A stretch of DNA of 64,000 bases from Sutcliffiella horikoshii. GTDB taxonomy: Bacteria; Bacillota; Bacilli; Bacillales; Bacillaceae_I. The stretch's first letter is position 1; every line of letters starts with the position of its first letter. Location of the stretch: NCBI GenBank assembly GCA_001636495.1, contig KV440964.1, positions 3,240,666-3,304,665 on the forward strand, read 5' to 3'. The position numbers and the translations under genes were made by a program. The notes beneath the pieces are model-generated. The model saw only the letters and a program-made list of their open reading frames with translations. It was not told the DNA's origin and searched no databases. Shown in pieces: positions 1 through 10,126 of the stretch.

Positions 1-3000
1 ATTATCCCCTTTAAATTCATAGGCAATGGCTGCACCCTTGTCTTCATCATTCACATAAATATTACCAAGTACCTCACTTGGATATTCTTTAAATGTGACA
101 TATGGACTCTGTTCAGCATGGATGACGATGAAACCTTCTTCGTCTGTTGAAATTCCATCATAAATTGGATGTCCCTGCTGAACTTCAAGCTTTACAGAGC
201 TCTCTTTGTACCCCTGTTGATCCAATAGCGGATAACCGTTAATTTTTGAATACAGTGGTATGGAACCATCGCCCCATGTACCAGTAAACACCAGACTCAC
301 TTCAAACTCATCAGCTTTCTCGAGCAAAGCAGCCATTTGTTCATCCGTTCCTTTAGATGTATTTACTACCACTAATTTGTAATGCTCCAAATCCTCCACT
401 ACTGTCCAATCTCTTGCTTCTGCAAATAATCCTTCTCCATAAAGTAAATTTGTTATTTCATCGTTCCAGTCACCTAATACTGCTACCTCAATCCGTGACA
501 ACTGGATGGTAATATCTTGATTCTCTCCTCCGAGAGTAACCATTTCTGCTGCATTCACATATCCGTCTTTGGTTACCGAAACTTCATATTCTCCATCCAA
601 TAGATCAGCAAAGACCGCCGATCCTTCTTCATTAGTAATTAATTCATCTTCTAGTTCTGAAGAATCCGAGGAAGTTAACCTTACCTTAGCGCCTTTCACC
701 ACTTCTCCTTCCTGATTAGTTACTCTTACAGTAATAGATGATCCTTCTATTTTTTCAAGTTCAAAGTCCGCTACAATTTCTTCTCCTAACTCAGATATCT
801 CAATCTCTTGTACTTGCTCCAGATAGCCTCTTGCACTCGCTTTAATTTCATACGTCCCGGTACCAACTCCAAGTTTATATTGTCCTGTTGCATTAGTTGT
901 CGCTTCCATTCCCAGCGACTCAATGACAACTTTTGCACTCGGGATAGCTTCACCATCAGCGGAGCGTACTGTTCCTGTCACCTCTCCAAGACTTGCAGAG
1001 ATTGCCCAATCTACTGCATTGAAGTACAATTCTTTAGCATCCTCTGTCCATTTTAAATCAGGATGACCATACGTTCCTGCATGAAGTCCTGACAACAATA
1101 CATGTACAGAGTTTGCGGTACGGTATTCATAGCCAATACCGCTACCTAGCAGTCCTCTTTCAGGATGATGCAGTGTCCCGATGGTTGTACCGCTGTATCC
1201 ATCATACACAGCATACTGAACGCTGCTGGTTCCATTTTGCAAAATGCTAATCATGTCAGACGTAAAGCCATTAAAGATTGGGTGACTTTGATCTACCTCT
1301 ACCTGCACTTCCCCAGGCACATAGTTTTGTACCACAGACTCTGGATTTCTGAAAACAGACGATAGTTCCCGGATGGTCCCATTACTCATCTGTGAAGGAA
1401 AAATCATGCTGACCTGATTAGCGTCCGCCAATTCAATAAAGGATCTGAATTGTTCATTGTTCATACTTGAATGCTTGTCATTGAAGATTATTAACGCATA
1501 GTCCGAAATATTATCAATTAAACTGTTCATCGAAGAGTTTATATGCAATTCCGTATCATAGCCTCTTTGTTCCAATAAGCTCACTATTCTTCCACCATTT
1601 ACTGCCGTCCCAACGACTCCTATTTTCTCGGATTCACCTAAATGGAAGGTAAGTTCGTTCACTCCATCCTCTTCCACAACAACATCGTCTTGAATGGCAG
1701 GTGCATAACCTGGTGCAGTCACCCTTACACTGTATAATCCAACTGGTACAACAGCTTCAAATATGCCTTGCGGATCTGTTGCTCCCTCAATTGGGGTTTC
1801 CAATACAGTAACTCTCGCTCCTTCTACAACAGCGCCTGTTTGATCATCCTTCACGCTCGCTTTGATTACCCCTGACTGGTCAGTCACTATGTCAAAAGTT
1901 TCTTCCAAATTCTCACCATTCACGAAAGTTAGAGGAAATTCTTTTGCAAGATGACCAAAAGCCTCCACCTTAAATTTGTACGTACCAGCAGGCAGCCCGA
2001 GGTAAAATTCACCCTGCTGATTAGTGGTGATGCTTTTCCCTGTTTCCACAACCGTTATTGTTGCTGGGACCTGCATATTTTTTTCATTTACCACTGTTCC
2101 GTTCAGTTCTCCCACTAACGGGTCTTTATTTTCTAAAATCCAGGTAATAGTGTTGTTGAAAATCTTCTCTCTATGCTCATCAAAAAATTGAGGAAGACCA
2201 GGGTGATACGGGTGCCCGAATGTAAAGTTTGCGAGTAATACTTCCACTGAATGATTGGTTCTTCCTTTGTAGCCGATCATCTCCCCGATCCTATCCCCTG
2301 AAGCTGTTGCGAGTTGGGCGATAGTTTCTCCATCATACTCATCAAAGGCATAGTAATAATTGGAGCCATTGGTTACTGGGAAAAGCTCATTGATTGGTAC
2401 ACCTTCGACAATGGGATGTTCCTCGTAAACCAGACCCTGAACGCCAACCTGACTTCCTCCAATAATAACACCTGGATTTCTCTCATAGGTGTTCATGAAA
2501 CGGATGCCACCTCTTCCGGCATGCTGGCCTGTCCATATAATGGATGTTTCAGTCCTGTCCAAAGCTTCTTGGAATGCTTTAAATTCACTTTCTGTCGGAA
2601 TCTTACTGTTATCATAATCGGAATTGGCAATTACCATATCCACATCTTCTAGGAGATTTAAATCTGTATAGTAAAGATTGATTACATTGTATCCTTTTCT
2701 TTCTAAATACTGTTTCATCGTTACTGATCCAGAAGAAGTCGAGTCCACGATGATTCCGATAGTAGGGGATGGTTTTAATTGGACCTTTAACTCCACTTCC
2801 CCTTGCTCCTCAATCTCAACTCTCATCTCTTTTTCAACAAATCCTTCTTTTGTTAGCAGAAGATCATAAGATCCAGGCAATAACCTGTTTATCCGGAAGG
2901 ATCCTTGTGTGTTGGAATATGCTTCTCTCGGGACATTAAGGACATCCACTTTCACTCCTTCCAATGCATTCCCATTCGACTCATTCTCCACCACTCCGTT

Positions 3001-6000
3001 AATCTCGCCTACAGTATCCACTACTTCTAAAAATAGACTTAGTGGTTCAGCATTTGAATCCACTATGACTGACCTTGTGATAGTTTCATAACCAAATGCC
3101 TCGAACTCCACTTCATATTCCCCATCTACCATGGCAATGCTAAATGCTCCGGTTTCGGGGTCTGTTACCGTAGTGAATGCTTCATCTTTTACCGAAACAG
3201 TCGCTAGGATCGGTTCCGCATCTTCATCTGTCAATGTTCCAGAAATCGTATTAAAATCTGCATACGCAGTCCAGAGTACGGCATTCACCAAGAAATCTTT
3301 CCCCTGCTGGGTATAGTGATCCTTATGTCGGAATGTGCCGAATCCATGACCACTTAATAAAAGCTCAACACTTCCTGAGGTTCTGGGCTTATACGCAACA
3401 CCCGTCCCGTGCACGCTCTCATTACCTTCATGTTTGATGGAGGCAATGGTGTAACCGGAATATCCGTCAAACGTTGCAATCCTTCCTCCTGCCGGCAATG
3501 TCATTTCGAGGAAATCGCCATTTTCCGCCCCTTTAAATAGTGGATGATCTTCAGCAACCACATAACCTGCTGACTTGGTTGTATCAGTAACGGTCCGCCT
3601 AGACGACGGATCTTCCCGCAATTCTACAAGTCTTGCAATAGCTGCACTACTTCCATTATTGTCGCCAAAAATAACGCTTGTTCCCGAAATGTCCGCTTGC
3701 TTCAACAACGGACCTAAAAGCGAAACTTCCGAGCTGCTTGCTTCATTAATAAATAAAACATCATAATTCTTGATTTCTTCTACTACATTCGTAAAAGTTA
3801 GCGGAGTAACCGGAATTCCTGCATCACCCATCAACGATTGGAAGTTGCGTGAACTAGTAGTATAGTCTTTAAGAACTGCAACCCTTGGAGTTGTAAAGAG
3901 TTCTACCGTTAGATTATCCCGCACTCTTCCAACTTCAATTGACTGGGTCGATTTAATGAAACCTTCTTTTTCCACTTGAAGTATATACGTACCATATTCT
4001 AACCCAGTAAATTCAAACCTTCCGTTAGCGGATGTCACGGTCTCTACCACTACCTCGTTGTCTTTTATCATCTTCACTACCGCTGCTGCTATCGGCTGTT
4101 TGCTCAACCCGTCGGTAACTTCACCTGACACCTTATCCCCATTAGAGGAGTTCAAGACAATGTCTATTTCCAAAGGATTACCGTGCTCAATGACTACTCT
4201 TTCTGTTTGTGTAGCATATCCACTTGCCCTTACTTCTATTGTGAATTCCCCTTGATCGTGGAATAACTCAAAACCTGCTTGTTCCCCTTTTGTTTTGGTT
4301 GAAATATTAGTTTCCACAATACCAACTTCTGCTTGTACAGGATTTCCTTCAAGGTCCACAACCATTCCAGTCACTTTTCCGAATTCCGTATCTTGAAGAT
4401 AATTTAAACCGTTAAATAGAACTGCCTGCATATCAGGTAGCCAGCCTTGTAGTGGTGAAATCCAAGGGGAAGCCCCATGGTTTGCCAGGAGTAGGTGTGC
4501 ACTATTTTCAGAGACTGCCTTATAAGAGACTCCTGTTCCCTTCATACCTTGAGTAGTACTGCCAATACTTGCAAGGTGTCGTCCTGAATGCTGGTTGAAC
4601 CATGCGAAATCTCCCGTTCTAGTAAACAGTGTGATCCTATCGCCTTTGTTGAATCCACTCAGGATTGGGTGCTCTTCCTCCACTTGCAAACGAACCTGAC
4701 CCATTCCATAATAGTGGGCAATCTGTTTTGGATCCTGATTATACTCTGTCAGCTGACGGATCGAACCATAGCCAGCACCCCATGAATCGGCAAACACCAG
4801 GTTCACTTCATGCTCTTCTGCTTTGTCTATCAGTGCATTGAACATGGTGGCATCTGGTCGCAAACCTCCCGTCCCATAAGCCCCATTCAGATAAATTGTT
4901 TCATAGCGGTTGATGTCATCTATAACGTCCCATTCCCTTTCTTCTGCTAAAAACCCATTTGCGTTTAAAAGAGTCGTGACTTCACCTTCCCAATCATTCA
5001 ATACAGCGATATCAAAAGGTTGCATGCTCACATCAAGCTTGAACACTTCACTTGGTTTGATTGAAATCATATCTGACCATTCTTTAAATCCGTTCATTTT
5101 AACTTCGACTTGATAACTGCCTTCAAACACATCTTCAAATTGTATACTGCCGTTATCCTCTGTAGTACCTGTTAAACCTGTATCTTGTATCAGCACTTCC
5201 ACACCGGCTAGATTTTCACCTGTCCGTTCATCTTTGACCGATACTTCCAGTCCGCCTGTATCCGCTTCTATCAGAGTAAAGTTTTTTTCTTGTTTATAGC
5301 CTGAAACAAATGTAATTTCCTCTGTAACTTGTTTTTTTCCATAGGAACTTACCTTTAATGTGTAATCTCCAGGCTGATGCCTGAAACGGTAGCTGCCATC
5401 GTCTGAAACCTCTCCATGGTTCTTCGTTTCCAAAACGGAGATTTTTGCATCAATAACCTCCCCATCTTCATCCATAATTGTCCCTTCTAATGTACCTGGT
5501 GACTGATAGCTAACTATGCCGTTACGGTGCGGCACTACTACGTTTCCTGGGAGCACTAGGCTACCGGAAGTGCTGTAATCCGGCAAGAGAAATTCCTTCA
5601 AAACAGTTCCGGAAAAGACATCAAGTGCATGCATCACTCCACTTGTTCCTGAGAAGAATAGGATTCCGTTTGCACTTACCGCACCATTATGAAGTGAAGA
5701 TCCGACAGTCCGATTGTTCCACACTTCTTCTCCTGTGCTTCTTTTGAAAGCACGTACTTGCTGTTGATTGGAAGACCCTACAATAACCAAATCTTCATAT
5801 ACAATCGGGGACCCTGCCTGTGAATCTCCAACCCCGGCAATCTGCCACAATATTTCGCCGGTATTCCCATCCATTGCAAGAAGGGACCCCGCACCATTGC
5901 TGAAGTTGGCCGTTTGCACGTAAACATTGCCTTCCTGATATACTGGTCTTGATGCAAAGCCTTCCAGTGAAAGCTGTTTGTTCCACATCTCTGTCCCATC

Positions 6001-8694
6001 TGATAGTTGTAATGCCCTGATCGTCCGGTTTTCATAGGAACCGATATAAACATACTGATCTCCTATCGCACCTCCGAAAAAGGAAGCCCCTCCTAGTTCA
6101 AATGACCACATAATACTTCCATTATTCGCATCCAACGCATATACACTTGCATTATTTGTGAGTCCAGAGCTCACAATAAGCGTGCCATTTTTATAAATAG
6201 GAGATTCATAGATGGCAGGCTGACCTATCGACCTGCTCCATTTTACATTTCCATTCTTTAAATGGAGAGCATAAATCGTGCCATCTTGGCCCCCGGAAAG
6301 ATAGATGGTATCATCCACTATCGTTGGAGTTGATCGATTGGTACTACCAAGCCTGATACTCCACCTTTCTTCCCCTGTTCGTGCGTCCAATGCCGTCACC
6401 CAACCTCTGTCGGTTGTGAACACCACATAATCTTTTGTAGCGGTTGGACTCGCAAAAAGTATTTGCCCTTTTGTTCCGTTCAAATAACTCCATTGCTCTT
6501 CCAATGCATTCACATCAATGGCATTAGCGGACACCGCATTCCTTTCATGATTGCTATTGGCAGTCGTCCACTCTTGAGAATGACTTGATGAATCCTGTTC
6601 CACTTCAATCGTAATTTCCAGATTTCCTTTCACTTCTACATGTTTCTTGACTCCATTAATACCTTCACCCGAGACAATCAGTTCATAATCCCCTTCTGGT
6701 ATATTCGGTAATCTAAAATTTCCTGATGCATCCACTCTAGAAGCAATAGGAGTGCCTTTCAGACTGATATAAGCATAAGGTACTTCCAGCTTTGAATCTT
6801 TGTCTATTACTCTACCTGTCACTTCATATCTCGTAGAAGCTTCTAATTTCCATGTAACAGTGGTGGCTTCGCCTTTCTTTATCACTATTTCCGCTTCCAG
6901 TGGCTTATATCCAAAAGCCTCAACCAGAACTTTATGTTTCCCTTCTCTGACAGATAATTCGATCTTTCCGTCGGTGATTTCCACACTGACTTCCTGTGAT
7001 GGGATAGATATAGTGATTGGCACGTTGTGTCCATCTTCTGTCTGAACGGTTCCGTTTAATTGACCTGCATATGCCGCTTCTGTAACAGCCTGGTAGATGT
7101 TAATGATCCCTTCTCCATAAAGGTCATTAGGCAAGGAACCCATATGCGGCTCCACTCTCGCAGTTCCAGACAACAGGTCCTTGATAGTCTGTATGGAAAG
7201 ATTAGGATTTGCTTGTAACAAAAGTGCAATCGCCCCGGCAACATGTGGGGTGGCCATCGATGTACCGCTTATTGTATGGTATTTACCTTGTCCTCTTACC
7301 CCCGGCCAAGCAGAATATACTTGATGCCCTGGGGCGGTCACGTTTGGCTTAAGGAGCCTTTGCTGATTTCCTTCCTCATCTATCCAATACACAGGTCCAC
7401 GACTTGAGAACGATGCAACCTGGTCGTTACTGTCAGTAGCTCCAATTGTAAAAGATTCTGGAAAACTTCCCGGCGATCCTACAGTTTGTGCACCAGGACC
7501 TTCATTACCGGCAGCAAAAAGCGGAAAAATCCCAGCGGCCACCCAAGCCTGAACATCTTCATAAAATTCCATATTGTACGTATTGGGATTTCCCCATGAA
7601 TTGTTTACGATATGAGGCGCTTTAGAGGGATCTCCTCCAGGAGCCATAAACCACTCAAATGCACGGTGTATGCCGGATATGGTGGCTGACCCTCCATCAG
7701 AGAAAATCTTGGCAGCAATCCATTCGGCTTCAGGCGCCACTCCGATAGGTTCGCCTTTTCCTCCACCTACAGCCGTCCCCGCTACATGTGTTCCATGTCC
7801 ATAACCATCTTGAGGTGTGGTGTAATTCTGTCCTGAAAAATCTATCCAGGAATATTGATGGTTTCCATCCCTTCCACGATAGTTATGAGCGAGGGCTTCG
7901 TGCGCACCATCTACACCGGAGTCCATGATTCCGATGACAATCCCTTCCCCTTTAAGTCCATATTCCCCCCATACATTTGTTGCTTTTATTTTTTCAAGCC
8001 CCCATTCAGGAAGTCTGGGCTTTGTTCCTTCCATTGTGATCCCAGGCGCATTTATTTCCCGGTCAAATGTTATTCTTTCAATATCATCCTGACCTTCCAA
8101 TTCTTTAAGTCCTTGTTCGTCCACAGTTAGAGATAGTCCATTTATGACCCATAATTGTTCAATATTTTCTGCCCTGCCCTTTTTCTCAAGCTCAGCAATG
8201 GCCGTTTGAATTCCTTTTTGACTTTCATTTGCATGCTTTTGAAGGTTCTCCGTCACCATTTCCACTCGTTCTTCATGCGACATTTTCCCTTGCGCATTCA
8301 TAAACATTTTGTCCAGTTCCAGCTTGTCCTTCAACCGAACAATAATATTTACCTTTTTATTTTCCTTTAGTTCTTCTATGACAGCCTCTTCTACTTTGTC
8401 TTCTTCCGAATATCCCCGCTCTTCTTCAAGTACCAGTTCAGGAGCCTCCCAGCCAAGGCCTGAAAGGATATCCAAAAATCCCCCATCCTCCAATACTATA
8501 TCCTCCGCTCTATTGGTCTCCTCATGGTATTCAGCTTCCCTCTCTTTTTTTAATTCGGCATCCTGACTTTGACTATCCTTAAAGGTTCCATCATTTGCTG
8601 AAGCAACATATGGCAACACACTACTAGACAATAAAATTAAAATAAACAGAATCGGAACAAAACGTTTCCAATTCCTTTTTTTCCCCCTTCGCAT
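1..8694 (-). CDS. Giant secreted subtilase (bacillopeptidase F-like) with beta-propeller and repeated surface modules; 3' end outside window
   Basis: The frame is open from an ATG at 8694 to the left edge, about 2,898 codons with no stop. Residues 1-36 form a signal peptide (basic start, hydrophobic core, small residues at VASA). An I9-like propeptide region follows, then an S8 domain with Asp258 (IMDSGVDG), His300 (GHGTHVAG), the NNSWG oxyanion motif and Ser479 (GTSMATPHVAG). After it come two carboxypeptidase-regulatory-like domains, a PQQ-type beta-propeller (about residues 705-1060, repeats of the VYALDANNG/W type), and then a recurring unit of one Rossmann-like (ThuA/glutamine-amidotransferase-like) domain plus two regulatory-like beta domains. 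Units begin near 5015, 3891, 2765, 1626 and 490. The protease part is closest to B. subtilis Bpr, a secreted protein of 1,433 residues, so this one is at least twice as long. The anchoring signal, if any, lies outside the window. Confidence 0.9.
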   Translation of the reverse strand, partial: MRRGKKRNWKRFVPILFILILLSSSVLPYVASANDGTFKDSQSQDAELKKEREAEYHEETNRAEDIVLEDGGFLDILSGLGWEAPELVLEEERGYSEEDKVEEAVIEELKENKKVNIIVRLKDKLELDKMFMNAQGKMSHEERVEMVTENLQKHANESQKGIQTAIAELEKKGRAENIEQLWVINGLSLTVDEQGLKELEGQDDIERITFDREINAPGITMEGTKPRLPEWGLEKIKATNVWGEYGLKGEGIVIGIMDSGVDGAHEALAHNYRGRDGNHQYSWIDFSGQNYTTPQDGYGHGTHVAGTAVGGGKGEPIGVAPEAEWIAAKIFSDGGSATISGIHRAFEWFMAPGGDPSKAPHIVNNSWGNPNTYNMEFYEDVQAWVAAGIFPLFAAGNEGPGAQTVGSPGSFPESFTIGATDSNDQVASFSSRGPVYWIDEEGNQQRLLKPNVTAPGHQVYSAWPGVRGQGKYHTISGTSMATPHVAGAIALLLQANPNLSIQTIKDLLSGTARVEPHMGSLPNDLYGEGIINIYQAVTEAAYAGQLNGTVQTEDGHNVPITISIPSQEVSVEITDGKIELSVREGKHKVLVEAFGYKPLEAEIVIKKGEATTVTWKLEASTRYEVTGRVIDKDSKLEVPYAYISLKGTPIASRVDASGNFRLPNIPEGDYELIVSGEGINGVKKHVEVKGNLEITIEVEQDSSSHSQEWTTANSNHERNAVSANAIDVNALEEQWSYLNGTKGQILFASPTATKDYVVFTTDRGWVTALDARTGEERWSIRLGSTNRSTPTIVDDTIYLSGGQDGTIYALHLKNGNVKWSRSIGQPAIYESPIYKNGTLIVSSGLTNNASVYALDANNGSIMWSFELGGASFFGGAIGDQYVYIGSYENRTIRALQLSDGTEMWNKQLSLEGFASRPVYQEGNVYVQTANFSNGAGSLLAMDGNTGEILWQIAGVGDSQAGSPIVYEDLVIVGSSNQQQVRAFKRSTGEEVWNNRTVGSSLHNGAVSANGILFFSGTSGVMHALDVFSGTVLKEFLLPDYSTSGSLVLPGNVVVPHRNGIVSYQSPGTLEGTIMDEDGEVIDAKISVLETKNHGEVSDDGSYRFRHQPGDYTLKVSSYGKKQVTEEITFVSGYKQEKNFTLIEADTGGLEVSVKDERTGENLAGVEVLIQDTGLTGTTEDNGSIQFEDVFEGSYQVEVKMNGFKEWSDMISIKPSEVFKLDVSMQPFDIAVLNDWEGEVTTLLNANGFLAEEREWDVIDDINRYETIYLNGAYGTGGLRPDATMFNALIDKAEEHEVNLVFADSWGAGYGSIRQLTEYNQDPKQIAHYYGMGQVRLQVEEEHPILSGFNKGDRITLFTRTGDFAWFNQHSGRHLASIGSTTQGMKGTGVSYKAVSENSAHLLLANHGASPWISPLQGWLPDMQAVLFNGLNYLQDTEFGKVTGMVVDLEGNPVQAEVGIVETNISTKTKGEQAGFELFHDQGEFTIEVRASGYATQTERVVIEHGNPLEIDIVLNSSNGDKVSGEVTDGLSKQPIAAAVVKMIKDNEVVVETVTSANGRFEFTGLEYGTYILQVEKEGFIKSTQSIEVGRVRDNLTVELFTTPRVAVLKDYTTSSRNFQSLMGDAGIPVTPLTFTNVVEEIKNYDVLFINEASSSEVSLLGPLLKQADISGTSVIFGDNNGSSAAIARLVELREDPSSRRTVTDTTKSAGYVVAEDHPLFKGAENGDFLEMTLPAGGRIATFDGYSGYTIASIKHEGNESVHGTGVAYKPRTSGSVELLLSGHGFGTFRHKDHYTQQGKDFLVNAVLWTAYADFNTISGTLTDEDAEPILATVSVKDEAFTTVTDPETGAFSIAMVDGEYEVEFEAFGYETITRSVIVDSNAEPLSLFLEVVDTVGEINGVVENESNGNALEGVKVDVLNVPREAYSNTQGSFRINRLLPGSYDLLLTKEGFVEKEMRVEIEEQGEVELKVQLKPSPTIGIIVDSTSSGSVTMKQYLERKGYNVINLYYTDLNLLEDVDMVIANSDYDNSKIPTESEFKAFQEALDRTETSIIWTGQHAGRGGIRFMNTYERNPGVIIGGSQVGVQGLVYEEHPIVEGVPINELFPVTNGSNYYYAFDEYDGETIAQLATASGDRIGEMIGYKGRTNHSVEVLLANFTFGHPYHPGLPQFFDEHREKIFNNTITWILENKDPLVGELNGTVVNEKNMQVPATITVVETGKSITTNQQGEFYLGLPAGTYKFKVEAFGHLAKEFPLTFVNGENLEETFDIVTDQSGVIKASVKDDQTGAVVEGARVTVLETPIEGATDPQGIFEAVVPVGLYSVRVTAPGYAPAIQDDVVVEEDGVNELTFHLGESEKIGVVGTAVNGGRIVSLLEQRGYDTELHINSSMNSLIDNISDYALIIFNDKHSSMNNEQFRSFIELADANQVSMIFPSQMSNGTIRELSSVFRNPESVVQNYVPGEVQVEVDQSHPIFNGFTSDMISILQNGTSSVQYAVYDGYSGTTIGTLHHPERGLLGSGIGYEYRTANSVHVLLSGLHAGTYGHPDLKWTEDAKELYFNAVDWAISASLGEVTGTVRSADGEAIPSAKVVIESLGMEATTNATGQYKLGVGTGTYEIKASARGYLEQVQEIEISELGEEIVADFELEKIEGSSITVRVTNQEGEVVKGAKVRLTSSDSSELEDELITNEEGSAVFADLLDGEYEVSVTKDGYVNAAEMVTLGGENQDITIQLSRIEVAVLGDWNDEITNLLYGEGLFAEARDWTVVEDLEHYKLVVVNTSKGTDEQMAALLEKADEFEVSLVFTGTWGDGSIPLYSKINGYPLLDQQGYKESSVKLEVQQGHPIYDGISTDEEGFIVIHAEQSPYVTFKEYPSEVLGNIYVNDEDKGAAIAYEFKGDN

Positions 8695-8953
8695 CCATAC
8701 ACCCCCATAATATAATTCGTTATACTAAATACACGAAAAATCGACTTATACCTGTTAATCATTTTACTTTTTTTACATTTTCGACTGATTTGATTAATTA
8801 GCCCTAACGTTATTGTCGAATCAATCTATCAATCTACTCAATGAAATATGTCGAAATATCCCCACTAGGTAGTTAGTAGTTAATTGGAAATCTATCACTC
8901 ACCTACTTGATATATGTTACAATTGCTTTATTCAAATAAAGGAGTCTTTAGAT
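8695..8953. promoter_or_regulatory. Divergent intergenic region with possible Spo0A boxes
   Basis: This region separates the giant subtilase (minus) from the AbrB-type membrane protein (plus), so it must hold both promoters, but no convincing -35/-10 pair was found. It contains TTGTCGAA at 8813-8820 and TGTCGAA at 8849-8855 on the plus strand, and AGTCGAAAA on the minus strand (8778-8786). TGTCGAA is the core of the Spo0A binding box. A short direct repeat ATCAATCT lies between the two plus-strand cores. Spo0A control is an inference from these matches only. Confidence 0.35.
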
Positions 8954-10015
8954 ATGCGAAATATACCTATGATTGGATTATTGGAAGCGTATTTAATCGG
9001 GGGACTAGGCGGATATGTATTTTATCTCGGCAACCTACCTTTGCCATGGGTACTTGGAGCTTTGACTTTTATCATGCTGAATCAAGGTATTTTCAAGCGC
9101 CCGATCTATTGTCCGGACCCATTGAAGCAAAGTGGTTTTTTAATTCTCGGCTTGTTTTTTGGGCTTTATTTTACAAAAGATACATTATTGACCGTGGCAC
9201 CATACATATTCCCTTATGTGCTTTCGACCATCGCATTGATTGCTGTAAGCATCATTAATAGTGTACTTGTTACGAAATGGATATCGGTTGACAAGATTAC
9301 TAGTGTGTTTGGTTCCATACCTGGTGGATTATCGGAGATGGTGATTGCCAGTGAGTCATTAAACGCCAGAAGTTCCTTAGTGGTTATTTTCCAAACTGTT
9401 CGCTTGTTGACTGTCCTGTTCATGGTACCTTTTGTTGTAGTGCATACTTTTTCAGGGAGCGGAAGTGTTCCTGCAGCTAACATAATCAGTAGCGCCTATG
9501 AATTCGGGGGCTGGCAATACATATGGTTCATCCCAGCAGTAATTGGCGGAATCTTACTTAGAAATAAAATTCCCGCAGGTATTGTCATTGTTCCACTTGC
9601 ATTAACTGCACTCTTAAATATTTCAGTTATTGAGATGGCTACTCTTCCACCTTTATTGTTGATTGCAGCACAAATAACAGTAGGTATCGGTATGGGTAAA
9701 GGCATTTCATTTGCGGATTTGAAAGTGGGAGGAAAATACTGCTTTGTTTATTTCGGCTTGACTGTCACGTTAATCCTTGTTTCCTTTGGACTTGGAACGA
9801 TTTTGGCAGCTATGACCAGCTTAAATTTGCCGACTGCCATCTTGAGTGTTGCACCTGGGGGACTTATTGAAATGGTGTTGACGGCAACTTCGGTTGGAGG
9901 GGATCCAGCAGTTGTGAGTTCGCTTCAATTGATACGGTTATTATTCATTATAATTGTGGTTCCTCCAGTCCTTAAATGGTATTTCGGACGGAAGCTTGAA
10001 GAGAAAACTGCATAA
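8954..10015 (+). CDS. AbrB-family integral membrane protein (AbrB/AmoA duplication family)
   Basis: A 353-residue polytopic membrane protein of the Pfam AbrB family, unrelated to the DNA-binding AbrB of B. subtilis despite the name; the family is poorly characterised and sometimes annotated as a putative ammonia monooxygenase or transporter. The internal duplication is visible: the first half has IPGGLSEMV followed by VVIFQTVRLLTVLF, the second half has APGGLIEMV followed by SSLQLIRLLFIII. About ten hydrophobic helices are spread over the length. The ATG at 8954 follows AAAGGAG with good spacing. It stands alone, divergent from the giant subtilase. A transport role is likely from its architecture, but the substrate is unknown. 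Confidence 0.8.
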   Translation: MRNIPMIGLLEAYLIGGLGGYVFYLGNLPLPWVLGALTFIMLNQGIFKRPIYCPDPLKQSGFLILGLFFGLYFTKDTLLTVAPYIFPYVLSTIALIAVSIINSVLVTKWISVDKITSVFGSIPGGLSEMVIASESLNARSSLVVIFQTVRLLTVLFMVPFVVVHTFSGSGSVPAANIISSAYEFGGWQYIWFIPAVIGGILLRNKIPAGIVIVPLALTALLNISVIEMATLPPLLLIAAQITVGIGMGKGISFADLKVGGKYCFVYFGLTVTLILVSFGLGTILAAMTSLNLPTAILSVAPGGLIEMVLTATSVGGDPAVVSSLQLIRLLFIIIVVPPVLKWYFGRKLEEKTA

Positions 10016-10126
10016 AATCCAGAGACGAAAAACACTTGCTGAAACGGACCTCAATGAAGAAAAAAGGATTATCCATATAAGATATAGAATTACCAAATAA
10101 GTAAAACTATTTCTGGAGGCCTACAT

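Noticed and set aside
8655-8675. cre-like sequence (TGGAAACGTTTTGT) in the giant subtilase signal-peptide region
   Set aside because: About three mismatches to the CcpA consensus and a position inside the coding sequence; too weak to list.
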